From Gemmatimonadota bacterium (GTDB lineage Bacteria > Gemmatimonadota > Gemmatimonadetes > Palauibacterales > Palauibacteraceae): a stretch of 59,256 bases of DNA. This document shows, piece by piece, positions 1-7,530 of this stretch. The first letter of the stretch is position 1; each line of letters begins with the position of its first letter. The notes under the pieces are model-generated. The model saw only the letters and a list, made by a program, of their open reading frames with translations, searched no databases and was not told the DNA's origin. The DNA lies in NCBI GenBank assembly GCA_022826685.1, contig JAJDUL010000066.1:1-59256 (forward strand). Direction: 5' to 3'. The position numbers and the translations under genes are program-made.

Positions 1-1
1 G

Positions 2-964
2 TACTACTTCCGGGATGACGCGGCGCGCGCGGTCATCGATGCGGGCATCCGCGCCGTCATGGGCCCGCATGTCATCGGCTTCCCGGCTCCGGACTTCGCC
101 TCGCCGGCGGCGGCGCTGGCGGACGCGGCCGAATTCATGGAGAGGTATCGGGACCATCCCACGCTGGTCCCGGGCACGGCCGCGCATTCGCTCTACACGA
201 CTTCGCTCGACGACGTGCGCGCCGCGCTGCGCTTGGCCATCGACCATGGCGCGCCGTTTCAGATCCACACGGCCGAAGATGCGAGCGAATTCGCGACGGC
301 GACGGAACTGACCGGGATGGGCGTGGTGGAGGCCCTGGAGTCCATCGGTGCGCTCCGCCCGGGGACCGTCCTCGCCCACTCCATCTACCTTTCGGACGAA
401 GACATCGAACGCATCGCGGCCGGGGGCGCGGGGGTCTCGCACAACCCGCAGAGCAACCTCAAGCTGGGGATTCCGCGGGCGGCGCCGGTCGTGGAACTGC
501 TCGCCGCCGGCATCCCGGTGGGACTCGGCACCGACGGTGCGGCGAGCAACAACGACCTCGACCTCTTCGATGAAATGGACACGGCCGCCAAGCTCCACAA
601 GTTCACGAACGCCGATCCGACGGCGCTGCCTGCCGAAACGGTCTTCCGCATGGCCACGATGGGCGGCGCCCGCGCGCTCAACCTCCACGAACGCATCGGC
701 TCGCTCGAGCCGGGAAAACGCGCCGACATCGTGCTGCTCGACGCGCGGCGCGCCGGCCTCACGCCCCTCTACAACGTCTATTCCCACCTCGTATACGCGG
801 CGCGGGGGAGCGACGTCTCCACGGTCCTGGTGAACGGCCGCGTCGTCGTCGGGGACGGCCGGGTGCTCACGGTCGACGAAGCACAGGTCATGGAACGCGC
901 ACACGGCTTCGGAGCGCGGGTCAAGGAAGTGATTGGAGGCTCGTCGCCAGAGTTGCGGCGCTAG
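2..964 (+). CDS. Amidohydrolase, MtaD-like SAH/MTA deaminase (5' partial)
   Basis: The gene enters from before the window, in frame from base 2. It is the C-terminal two thirds of a TRZ/ATZ-family metal-dependent deaminase. Visible landmarks are the metal/substrate His in IHTAED, the AHS motif, the SHNPQSNLKLG segment, the metal Asp in GLGTDGAASNN, and the C-terminal PGKRADIVLLD strand of the composite beta domain. This set fits 5-methylthioadenosine/S-adenosylhomocysteine deaminases best. The usual HxAET motif reads HTAED here. Such enzymes deaminate SAH or MTA in the cytoplasm; an adenosylhomocysteinase lies 48 kb away, so SAH handling may be duplicated. A chlorohydrolase or guanine-deaminase-like role cannot be excluded because the N-terminal HxH motif is outside the window. 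Confidence 0.85.
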   Translation, partial: YYFRDDAARAVIDAGIRAVMGPHVIGFPAPDFASPAAALADAAEFMERYRDHPTLVPGTAAHSLYTTSLDDVRAALRLAIDHGAPFQIHTAEDASEFATATELTGMGVVEALESIGALRPGTVLAHSIYLSDEDIERIAAGGAGVSHNPQSNLKLGIPRAAPVVELLAAGIPVGLGTDGAASNNDLDLFDEMDTAAKLHKFTNADPTALPAETVFRMATMGGARALNLHERIGSLEPGKRADIVLLDARRAGLTPLYNVYSHLVYAARGSDVSTVLVNGRVVVGDGRVLTVDEAQVMERAHGFGARVKEVIGGSSPELRR

Positions 965-970
965 CAGGTC

Positions 971-1024
971 GATCACTTGAAAACCGATCATTTGTTGTCA
1001 AATGATCGTATTTGATGATATAAT
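971..1024 (+). promoter_or_regulatory. Promoter and operator array for the carotenoid operon
   Basis: A perfect 9-bp inverted repeat, GATCATTTG (986-994) and CAAATGATC (999-1007), is preceded by a near-copy GATCACTTG (971-979) and followed by an ATTTGATGAT half-site (about 1010-1019). A -35-like TTGTCA (995-1000) and a perfect -10 TATAAT (1019-1024), 18 bp apart, lie inside this array. Bound repressor would therefore block the promoter. The likely binder is the CarH-like protein encoded just downstream (inference). The stretch is clearly AT-rich against its surroundings. Confidence 0.7.
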
Positions 1025-1048
1025 TGCTTCACATTCGCATGTTATCGT

Positions 1049-1990
1049 TTGTTTTCGACACGGAATAAACGGATGTGGAGTCTCGCGAAACACCCTGCGG
1101 CCGACCTCGGAACGGGCGACGTAGCCGAGCTTCTCGACATCCATCCGTCGACCGTCAAGCGATGGTTCGACAGCCCCCGGATGGCGGTGACGACCGGAGG
1201 GCACCGCCGCATCCCTCTCGACCTCGTACTGGACGTGGCGCGCGAGAGAGACCGAAGGGTCTATCTCCACGGCTTCGGAAGCCAGGCGGTTCACGTCTGG
1301 CGCGCGATGCAGGCACTCGAACACGGCGACCCGGGTCCGGCCTGCGAGGCGCTCGTGCACTGGCTGCGGACTCGGCGATCTCATCTCATCGGACGATTCC
1401 TGTGGCATGTCGCGGCCCGTGGGGCCGATCCGGACCCGGGGGTCCTCGATGGCGTATTCGGCGGCTTCATGAAGCGGGTGGGAGACGGCTGGGAGCGCGG
1501 GGAGCTCCGTATTGCCGACGAGCGGGCCGCGAGCCGTGAGGCGGGCGAGGCGGTCGGGCGGCTGCTCGCGGCGGCCGACGGCGACGCTGGGGAACCGGAT
1601 CCTGGCCGGCCGACCGCCGTCGTCGGGACGGTCGAGCCCGAGCAGCACGTCCTCGGATCCCAGCTCGTGCGGCTCCTGCTCCTCCGAAGGGGCTGGAACG
1701 TCGAACACCTCGGCGCGGGGGTGCCGATCCCCGAAATCCTGGCGACTCAGCGAGCGCTCGACGCATCGCTGGTCTGCATTTCTTTCACGCCTCCCGCGGT
1801 GGCCGCCGATGTGCTCCGCTTCGTCGAGGCTGCGGGGGAACTCGCAGACCCGGAACAGCCCTTCTCTCTTGTTCTCGGAGGCAACGCGCTACGCGACGTG
1901 GAGGTGAGTGGCCGCGACGGGGCGTTCGCGGACCTTGTCGCGCTCGGGACCCTGGCGGCTCTCGGGGACTGGCTGGACGACCGTGGCTGA
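1049..1990 (+). CDS. CarH/LitR-like MerR-family regulator with cobalamin-binding domain
   Basis: This is probably a light- and B12-responsive repressor of the carotenoid operon it heads. The N-terminus (about residues 20-65) is a MerR-type winged helix with the GTGDVAELLDIHPSTVKRWF recognition region. The C-terminus (about 190-310) is a Rossmann B12-binding domain with the lower-ligand motif E198-x-H200-x-x-G203, the SFTPP stretch and the LVLGG loop. Between them is the four-helix capping domain with W148. In Thermus CarH a W-x9-EH motif contributes His132/His142-type cobalt contacts; here it reads W-x9-ER, so the capping His is Arg159. The TTG at 1049 is the longest start; the ATG at 1073 is equally plausible. 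The gene overlaps cruF by 8 bases. Confidence 0.85.
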   Translation: MFSTRNKRMWSLAKHPAADLGTGDVAELLDIHPSTVKRWFDSPRMAVTTGGHRRIPLDLVLDVARERDRRVYLHGFGSQAVHVWRAMQALEHGDPGPACEALVHWLRTRRSHLIGRFLWHVAARGADPDPGVLDGVFGGFMKRVGDGWERGELRIADERAASREAGEAVGRLLAAADGDAGEPDPGRPTAVVGTVEPEQHVLGSQLVRLLLLRRGWNVEHLGAGVPIPEILATQRALDASLVCISFTPPAVAADVLRFVEAAGELADPEQPFSLVLGGNALRDVEVSGRDGAFADLVALGTLAALGDWLDDRG

Positions 1991-2786
1991 TGCCGCCCGG
2001 CTTACCGGCTCCACACGCCTCGACCGGTTGGGGCTCGCTGTCCTGGGCCTTTTTTCGGCGGCCTCGGTCGCGGGCTTCGCTTCGTTCGGGCTGCATCCGC
2101 ACCTCCTCGCCCGCTTCCCGTCGTCGGCCTGGTTCTATGCGCCCGCCTTTCAGATCTTCGCGCGCGGACACGTGGTCATCGCCTTTCTGGTCCTGGCGTA
2201 CTCCCTCACGGCGCGCGTCGGTGCGCGCTGGATTCCCGCGCTCCTCGTGGCGTGCGGTCTCTCGCTGGGCGCCGAACTGCTGGGCACGGCGACCGGCTTT
2301 CCGTTCGGGGGGTATCGCTACACCCCCATGCTCGGCTATCGCGTGGCCGGGCTCGTCCCGTTCCTGATCCCGTTCAGCTGGTTCATGATGGCGTTCCCGG
2401 CGTACGTCCTTGCGCGACGCGCATCACGGGGACGATTCGCGCGCCTGGCGCTCGGAGCGGTCCTGCTCACGACGTGGGACCTGAGCCTCGACCCCGCGAT
2501 GAGCTCGCTCACGCATTACTGGGTATGGGAGTCCGTCGGACCGTACTACGGGATGCCGCTCGTGAACCTCGCAGGATGGCTTGCCACGAGCCTCGGCATC
2601 ATGGCGGGGTTCGACGCGGTGCGCGCCGGCCCGGTGGCGGACCGGATCCCGGCCCGGCTCATGGCGGTTTACTACGTGACCGTACTGGGGCTCTCGGTGG
2701 CGATGACGCTCGCCGCCGGCTACTGGTGGGCCGTCGCGGCGACGCTCGCCGTACTCCTGGTCGTGTGGAAGTGGGCGCGGGCTTGA
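1983..2786 (+). CDS. cruF: Carotenoid 1,2-hydratase, CruF family
   Basis: This is an integral membrane protein of about 267 residues with roughly seven hydrophobic helices, matching the CruF/DUF422 family. Members add water to the psi end of linear carotenoids (lycopene or gamma-carotene) to give 1-hydroxy products. Family-like features are the GAELLGTATGFPFGGYRYT stretch, the LVPFLIPFSWFMMAF helix and the TWDLSLDPAM segment with its conserved acidic residues. The GTG at 1983 overlaps the regulator's stop (GTGGCTGA), and the stop at 2784-2786 overlaps the next gene's start. No lycopene cyclase and no CruG glycosyltransferase are in the window, so the product is probably an acyclic hydroxylated carotenoid. 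Confidence 0.8.
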   Translation: MADAARLTGSTRLDRLGLAVLGLFSAASVAGFASFGLHPHLLARFPSSAWFYAPAFQIFARGHVVIAFLVLAYSLTARVGARWIPALLVACGLSLGAELLGTATGFPFGGYRYTPMLGYRVAGLVPFLIPFSWFMMAFPAYVLARRASRGRFARLALGAVLLTTWDLSLDPAMSSLTHYWVWESVGPYYGMPLVNLAGWLATSLGIMAGFDAVRAGPVADRIPARLMAVYYVTVLGLSVAMTLAAGYWWAVAATLAVLLVVWKWARA

Positions 2787-4729
2787 GCCGGCGAACTGCG
2801 CCCCGATCCGTCCGCGAACCGCTCATCGAAGGTCTCGGTCGAGCAACCACCCTCGCGGCCCCTCGAGGCGTCGAGGTGCCGCCGGTCCGCGGCAAGCTCC
2901 TCCGCCCGCTCGTGGCGCTCTCGTTCGTCCCCGACGACCGGCGGGCGGCCCTCGCCGACCGGTTCTGGCTGGGTTGCCTCGCGGTACAGATGGCGCACGA
3001 GGCTTCGCTCCAGCACGACGACGTGCTCGACGGGGGGACGGAGCGCCGCGAGGCGGCCACGGTGTTCGCGCGGTGCGGAGCGCCGGCCGCCCTCCTCGCG
3101 GGAGACCTCTATCTCACCGGTGCCTACCGCGTCGCGCACATGGTGCGGTCGGAACCCTTCCTCGCCGACTTCACGGACGCGGTCGAAGCGACGGTGCGGG
3201 GCGAGAGGATGCAGCAGGAACTGTCGACGGCGACGAACCCCGCCCGTCTCTACGGAGAGGTCGTAAGGGCGAAGAGCGGAGCTCTGTTCGGAGTGGCCGC
3301 GGCGCTGCCCGGCTGGACCGGCGCCGCCGGGCGACCCGATGGAACCCCGATTTCACCGATCATTCTGCGCGAACTCGGCGTTCGACTTGGCGCCTTCTAT
3401 CAGGCCGTGGACGACCTGCTCGATTACTGCCCAGATGCGGGGACCGGGAAGCCGAAGTTGCAGGATTTCACCAATCGCACTTGGACCTCGGCGCTCGGTG
3501 ACCGCGGATGGGACTGGTTCGAGCAGACCCCTGCGTCCGCCGTTGTCGAGTTCTTCCGAACCGGCATGGCCAGACGCGCCGCCGCGCGCATTCGGCTGGA
3601 GGGGCTCGCACTCACCTCAGAACTGCGCGACGCCGGGGGGGATCCGGCGCTCATCGACCTGATCACCTCATGGAGCGACCGTTGCCGGCGGGCGGTCGCC
3701 GAGGGCCCCCGCGCGGGTTCCCGTTCGGTCATTGGTACGCGACCGCTACCCTCGTCCACCACGACCGCCGCCCGGATCGCGGTCCGCGCCCTCGCCCTCG
3801 GACCGCGCACGAACTGGGGTCGTTACTTCGCCCACCACAGCCGCAGCTTCTCGTTCGCCGCGCTCCTTTTTCCGCCGGAGGAGCGGAGACTCGTGCGTGA
3901 AATCTATGCGTTCTGCCGGTTCACCGACGACCTCGTGGATGCTGCGGCCCGACCGAACGGCGCCCGCAGCCTTGTTGCGAGACTTTACCGGACCCTCGCG
4001 GCGTGGGAGGAGATCTGCCGGGCGGCTCATGAAGGCGAACGAACCGACATCCCGCTCGCCGACGTCGTGATGAGCGAGACCGCGCGGCGGGAGATTCCGT
4101 TCGAGCTTGTAGCGGAGTTGATCGAAGGCGTGCGCATGGACGTCGAACCGCGCGCCTATCGATCGATGGAGGAGCTGCGCGAATACACGTACCGCGTCGC
4201 GTCCGTCGTCGGCGCCTGGCTGACGCGGGCCTTCGGCGTATCCGACCCCTGGGTCCTCGAGCGGGCGCACGCTCTCGGCCACGCGATGCAGCTGACCAAC
4301 ATCATTCGCGACGTGGGCGAGGATCTGGCGTTGGGCCGGGTTTACCTTCCCGCGGACCGGATGGCCCGGCACGGAGTCAGCCGGGCGTCGCTCCTGCGCA
4401 TGCAGGCTGGCTCCGGGGTACAGCCCGGCTACGTGGCGTTACTCGAAGAGGTGATGGCCCACGCCGACGCTGCCTATGAGTTGTCATACGAGGGAATCCC
4501 GCACCTGCCGTCCTTCTTCCAGCGTCCCGTGACCGTCGCGGCCCAGGTTTACCGCGGGATCCACGACCGCGTGAGGGCGAACGGATACGACAACCTCAAC
4601 CGTCGAGCCTACACTTCACTTCCGGACAAACTCTTGCGGGCAAGGCAGGGTCTTGGGCGGCTGCGGACGATGCCCCGCAGTCGCAGGGTCCGCCAGCTGC
4701 TCCCGACGGTCCAGAAGGGAAGCGGCTGA
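2783..4729 (+). CDS. Fused polyprenyl diphosphate synthase-phytoene synthase (CrtE-CrtB)
   Basis: One uninterrupted frame of 648 codons from the TTG at 2783, which overlaps the cruF stop (TTGA); GTG 2771 is an alternative. Residues about 20-330 are an isoprenyl diphosphate synthase with GKLLRP, a first Asp-rich motif D79-D80-V-L-D83 and a second D210-D211-L-L-D214. After a linker of about 25 residues, residues about 350-630 are a squalene/phytoene synthase with the YAFCRFTDDLVD motif (D382, D383, D386) and the IIRDVGED motif (D510, D514). The protein should make GGPP from IPP and allylic diphosphate and then condense two GGPP to phytoene. The short DDxxD first motif differs from the DDxxxxD of typical bacterial CrtE. 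No in-frame ATG or plausible start lies at the junction. Confidence 0.9.
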   Translation: MSRRTAPRSVREPLIEGLGRATTLAAPRGVEVPPVRGKLLRPLVALSFVPDDRRAALADRFWLGCLAVQMAHEASLQHDDVLDGGTERREAATVFARCGAPAALLAGDLYLTGAYRVAHMVRSEPFLADFTDAVEATVRGERMQQELSTATNPARLYGEVVRAKSGALFGVAAALPGWTGAAGRPDGTPISPIILRELGVRLGAFYQAVDDLLDYCPDAGTGKPKLQDFTNRTWTSALGDRGWDWFEQTPASAVVEFFRTGMARRAAARIRLEGLALTSELRDAGGDPALIDLITSWSDRCRRAVAEGPRAGSRSVIGTRPLPSSTTTAARIAVRALALGPRTNWGRYFAHHSRSFSFAALLFPPEERRLVREIYAFCRFTDDLVDAAARPNGARSLVARLYRTLAAWEEICRAAHEGERTDIPLADVVMSETARREIPFELVAELIEGVRMDVEPRAYRSMEELREYTYRVASVVGAWLTRAFGVSDPWVLERAHALGHAMQLTNIIRDVGEDLALGRVYLPADRMARHGVSRASLLRMQAGSGVQPGYVALLEEVMAHADAAYELSYEGIPHLPSFFQRPVTVAAQVYRGIHDRVRANGYDNLNRRAYTSLPDKLLRARQGLGRLRTMPRSRRVRQLLPTVQKGSG

Positions 4730-4741
4730 CCCGGGCGGGCC

Positions 4742-6250
4742 GTGAGCGGGAAAGCAGTGGTGATCGGGAGCGGTTTCGGCGGACTTGCCGCCGCCATCCG
4801 TCTTCAGGCCGCCGGCGTCGCGACGACCCTCGTCGAGCAACGTCCGCAACTCGGCGGGCGTGCCGGACAGTTCCGCGATGCCGGCTACGTCTTTGACACG
4901 GGCCCATCCCTGATCACCGCTCCTCACCTCATCGACGATGTCTTTCGCGCGGCGGGAAAGCGGCTCCGGAACTATGTGTCGCTCGTGCCGCTAGACCCCT
5001 TCTACCGGGTCTGGTTCCACGACGGAAGCCACCTCGACTACACTTCCGACCGGGAGCGGATGAAGTCCGCCATGGCAAGGTTCGACGCGCGGGATGCGGA
5101 GCGTCTCGACGACTTCTTTGCCGCAGTCGCTCCCATCTACGATGCCGTCATCCACGAGGGACTCGGGGCGCGACCGTTCGACACCCTTTCTTCGATGGCC
5201 GCCTTCTCACCCAAAGTCGTACGCCTTAGGGCGTGGGAACCCGTGGCGCGTTTCGTCCGCCGCTACTTCCACGATTGGCGCCACCGGTTCCTTTACTCGT
5301 TCCATCCCCTCTTCCTTGGCGGCAGCCCGTTCCGGTCGCCTTCGATCTACCTCATGATTCCCTATCTTGAGCAGGAGGGCGGCGTGTGGTTCGCGCGAGG
5401 CGGCATGTACAGTCTCGTGCGCGGGTTCGAGGCCCTCTTCCGTGACATCGGCGGGACTGTGCGTACCGGGGTGGCCGCGGTCCGCATCGAGGCGGACGGG
5501 AGACGGACGACCGGGGTCCGGATCGTATCTGATGGTGACGATGAGAAACCCGCGGAATCCCTGTTGCCGGCCGATATCGTGGTCAGCAACGCGGACATCG
5601 GCCACACCTACGGGGAACTCCTGGGCCATCTGCCACGGCGGCGCTGGACCGACCGCCGGCTCGCACGATTGCATCAGTCGATGAGTTGTTTCCTCCTCTA
5701 TCTCGGAGTTCGGCGGCAGTATCCCGAGTTGACGCATCACACGCTGATTCTCGGACCCCGCTACGAAGGTCTCGTGCGCGACATCTTCGATCGGAAGGTC
5801 CTCGCGGATGATTTCAGCATGTACCTGCATGCCCCCACCCGCACGGACCCATCGATGGCCCCTCCCGGGTGCGAGAGTCTCTACGTGCTCGTGCCGGTGC
5901 CGAACGCCGCCTCCGGCATCGACTGGAAGCGGGAGGCCGAACCCATGGCCCGCAGGGTGATCGAGCGGCTTGAGACATGGGGACTCGATGGGCTTGAGGA
6001 TGCGATCGAAGTGAAGCACATCTTCACTCCGGACAGGTTTCGGTCCGAGTACAACGCGACCCTCGGGAACGCGTTCGGGGTCGAGCCGCGGCTCACGCAG
6101 ACGGCCTGGTTCCGACCGCACAATCGAAGTGAGGAGGTGCGGGGACTCTATCTTGTGGGAGCAGGCACGCATCCGGGGGCCGGAGTACCGGGCGTGATCC
6201 TGTCGGCCGCCGCGGCCTTCCACTCGATCGCGGAGGACTTCGGCCTGTAG
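4742..6250 (+). CDS. crtI: Phytoene desaturase, CrtI type
   Basis: A 502-residue FAD-dependent desaturase that converts phytoene to lycopene-type carotenoids. The N-terminal dinucleotide-binding motif GSGFGGLAAAIRLQAAG is followed by an Arg-rich GGRAGQF segment and FDTGPSLI. The C-terminus carries the family signature GLYLVGAGTHPGAGVPGV. Length and motif order match bacterial CrtI. The GTG start follows a G-rich stretch 12 bp after the fusion gene's stop, so it is the last gene of the operon. It converges with the TPP-decarboxylase genes with only 7 bp between the stop codons and no visible terminator. Confidence 0.93.
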   Translation: MSGKAVVIGSGFGGLAAAIRLQAAGVATTLVEQRPQLGGRAGQFRDAGYVFDTGPSLITAPHLIDDVFRAAGKRLRNYVSLVPLDPFYRVWFHDGSHLDYTSDRERMKSAMARFDARDAERLDDFFAAVAPIYDAVIHEGLGARPFDTLSSMAAFSPKVVRLRAWEPVARFVRRYFHDWRHRFLYSFHPLFLGGSPFRSPSIYLMIPYLEQEGGVWFARGGMYSLVRGFEALFRDIGGTVRTGVAAVRIEADGRRTTGVRIVSDGDDEKPAESLLPADIVVSNADIGHTYGELLGHLPRRRWTDRRLARLHQSMSCFLLYLGVRRQYPELTHHTLILGPRYEGLVRDIFDRKVLADDFSMYLHAPTRTDPSMAPPGCESLYVLVPVPNAASGIDWKREAEPMARRVIERLETWGLDGLEDAIEVKHIFTPDRFRSEYNATLGNAFGVEPRLTQTAWFRPHNRSEEVRGLYLVGAGTHPGAGVPGVILSAAAAFHSIAEDFGL

Positions 6251-6257
6251 GGGAACC

Positions 6258-6878
6258 TCAGGCGGCGCCCGTGTGTCCCGGCATGGGGGGCGCGGTCCAG
6301 CCCGTGGCGGCGCGGCGCTCCTGTACGCAGCGCTTGAAGCGGAAGGCGTTCTCGGGCAGGGCGAAGTCCATCCCGTAGTTGTCGGGACCCACGGCGTCGA
6401 CCCGGGCCACGATCACGCCGAGGTCGTCCCGCTCCATCGCCTCGACGAACGCTTCACCAAACGCCATCGGCGAATCCACGTCTACCGCGTGCTCGATCCC
6501 CGCCCCGCGCGCGATCGCGGCGAGATCCGTGACGCCCGACGTCGTGTGCGACTCGAACCCTCCCGTCGAGAGGAGGCTCCCGTTGTCGAAGATGATGTGG
6601 AGGAGGTTCCGGGGCCGGTAGCGCGCGAGGGTGGTGAAGGTGCCGAGGTTCATCAGCGCGGAGCCGTCCCCGTCCAGCACGATCACCTTCTCGTGCGGTA
6701 GATGGTTGGCGAGACCGAGACCGATGGACGAGGCAAGTCCCATCGCGTGCTGCAGGTAGAAGAAGTTCTCGCGGTGGCCGAGGTCGTACAGTTCCTGGGC
6801 GCACGCCCCCATGATCGTGACGACGAGCTTGTCCTCGATCTCGGGATAGATCAGCTCCAGGCACTGCACCCGTTCCAT
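6258..6878 (-). CDS. TPP-dependent decarboxylase, beta (TPP-binding) subunit
   Basis: A 206-residue protein with a single TPP pyrophosphate-binding domain: the LDGDGSALMNLG motif, about 25 residues, then an Asn in IIFDNGS, with a conserved QHAMGLASSIGLGLA segment. This matches the C-terminal subunit of sulfopyruvate decarboxylase (ComE) or phosphonopyruvate decarboxylase. It starts 14 bp after its partner's stop codon, with a GGAGATAGAGG ribosome site. The pair should decarboxylate a 3-substituted pyruvate to an aldehyde in the cytoplasm. No PEP mutase, ComA-C or phosphonate transferase is nearby, so the substrate is open. Confidence 0.85.
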   Translation of the reverse strand: MERVQCLELIYPEIEDKLVVTIMGACAQELYDLGHRENFFYLQHAMGLASSIGLGLANHLPHEKVIVLDGDGSALMNLGTFTTLARYRPRNLLHIIFDNGSLLSTGGFESHTTSGVTDLAAIARGAGIEHAVDVDSPMAFGEAFVEAMERDDLGVIVARVDAVGPDNYGMDFALPENAFRFKRCVQERRAATGWTAPPMPGHTGAA

Positions 6879-6892
6879 CGGCCTCTATCTCC

Positions 6893-7402
6893 TCAGACTT
6901 CCATGAGATCGCGCGTCAGCAGCAGCGCGACCGGCGAGAGCGAGCTCTGCGAGAGCGTGTACGCCTCGGCGATCTCCTTCGCGACGAGCGCCGGATCTCT
7001 CGCGTGGTGGTACGGGATGTTGAGCGCCTGAAGCAAACCCTCCGTCACGATCCCGCCACGAGTGTGCCACGGATACGGCTCGCCCCAGTGACCGCGGACC
7101 GCGATGAGCATGCAGAGCGGGACGGAATAGAGCTGGGCGAGGGAGATGATCCCGTTCATCGCCCCGAAGAAGCCGTGGTTCTGCATCAGCAGGATGTGCG
7201 GTTCGCCGGCGAAGTACGCCCCCGCCGCGATGCCGACCGCCTCTTCCTCCTTCGCGACCTGGATGAGATCGACCTCGGGATCGTCCTCGGCGCGCTGCAG
7301 GAGGAGACCGAGCCAGGTCTCCGGCAGGGCGGAGACGCTGCGGATGCCGGCGGCCTTGATCCCGTCGAAGACGGCCTTCGAGTTCTCGTAGGAGACGGTC
7401 AT
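6893..7402 (-). CDS. TPP-dependent decarboxylase, alpha (pyrimidine-binding) subunit
   Basis: A 169-residue protein equal to the N-terminal Pyr domain of two-subunit TPP decarboxylases (ComD, sulfopyruvate or phosphonopyruvate decarboxylase type). The catalytic Glu sits in KEEEAVGIAAGAYFAG; MQNHGFFGAMNGI and RGHWGEP follow as in the family. The ATG at 7402 is chosen because sequence upstream is arginine-rich and not family-like. It is the first gene of a two-gene unit and is transcribed divergently from the nitrile hydratase genes, sharing the 128-bp region with the direct repeats at 7447-7501. Confidence 0.83.
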   Translation of the reverse strand: MTVSYENSKAVFDGIKAAGIRSVSALPETWLGLLLQRAEDDPEVDLIQVAKEEEAVGIAAGAYFAGEPHILLMQNHGFFGAMNGIISLAQLYSVPLCMLIAVRGHWGEPYPWHTRGGIVTEGLLQALNIPYHHARDPALVAKEIAEAYTLSQSSLSPVALLLTRDLMEV

Positions 7403-7446
7403 GCGCGAAGGGTGCGTGGACGGCTCGGGCCGCGCAATCCCGCTCG

Positions 7447-7501
7447 CGCGGCAACCCGTCGTGCCAAAACGGCGGACAGGTTGCGTCACGCGGCAACCCG
7501 T
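7447..7501. promoter_or_regulatory. Two 13-bp direct repeats in a divergent promoter region
   Basis: CGCGGCAACCCGT occurs at 7447-7459 and again, identical, at 7489-7501. The starts are 42 bp apart, four helical turns. A partial inverted copy (GGTTGCG) lies between them near 7480. The region separates the TPP-decarboxylase pair from nitrile hydratase. Same-face spacing suggests an operator pair for one dimeric or cooperative regulator (inference). Confidence 0.45.
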
Positions 7502-7530
7502 GAACACCATGAACGCAACAAGGAGTGCGT

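Noticed and set aside
2252..2770. Upstream extension of the CrtE-CrtB frame through cruF
   Set aside because: This part is an out-of-frame reading of cruF; the isoprenyl synthase homology begins only after about 2783.
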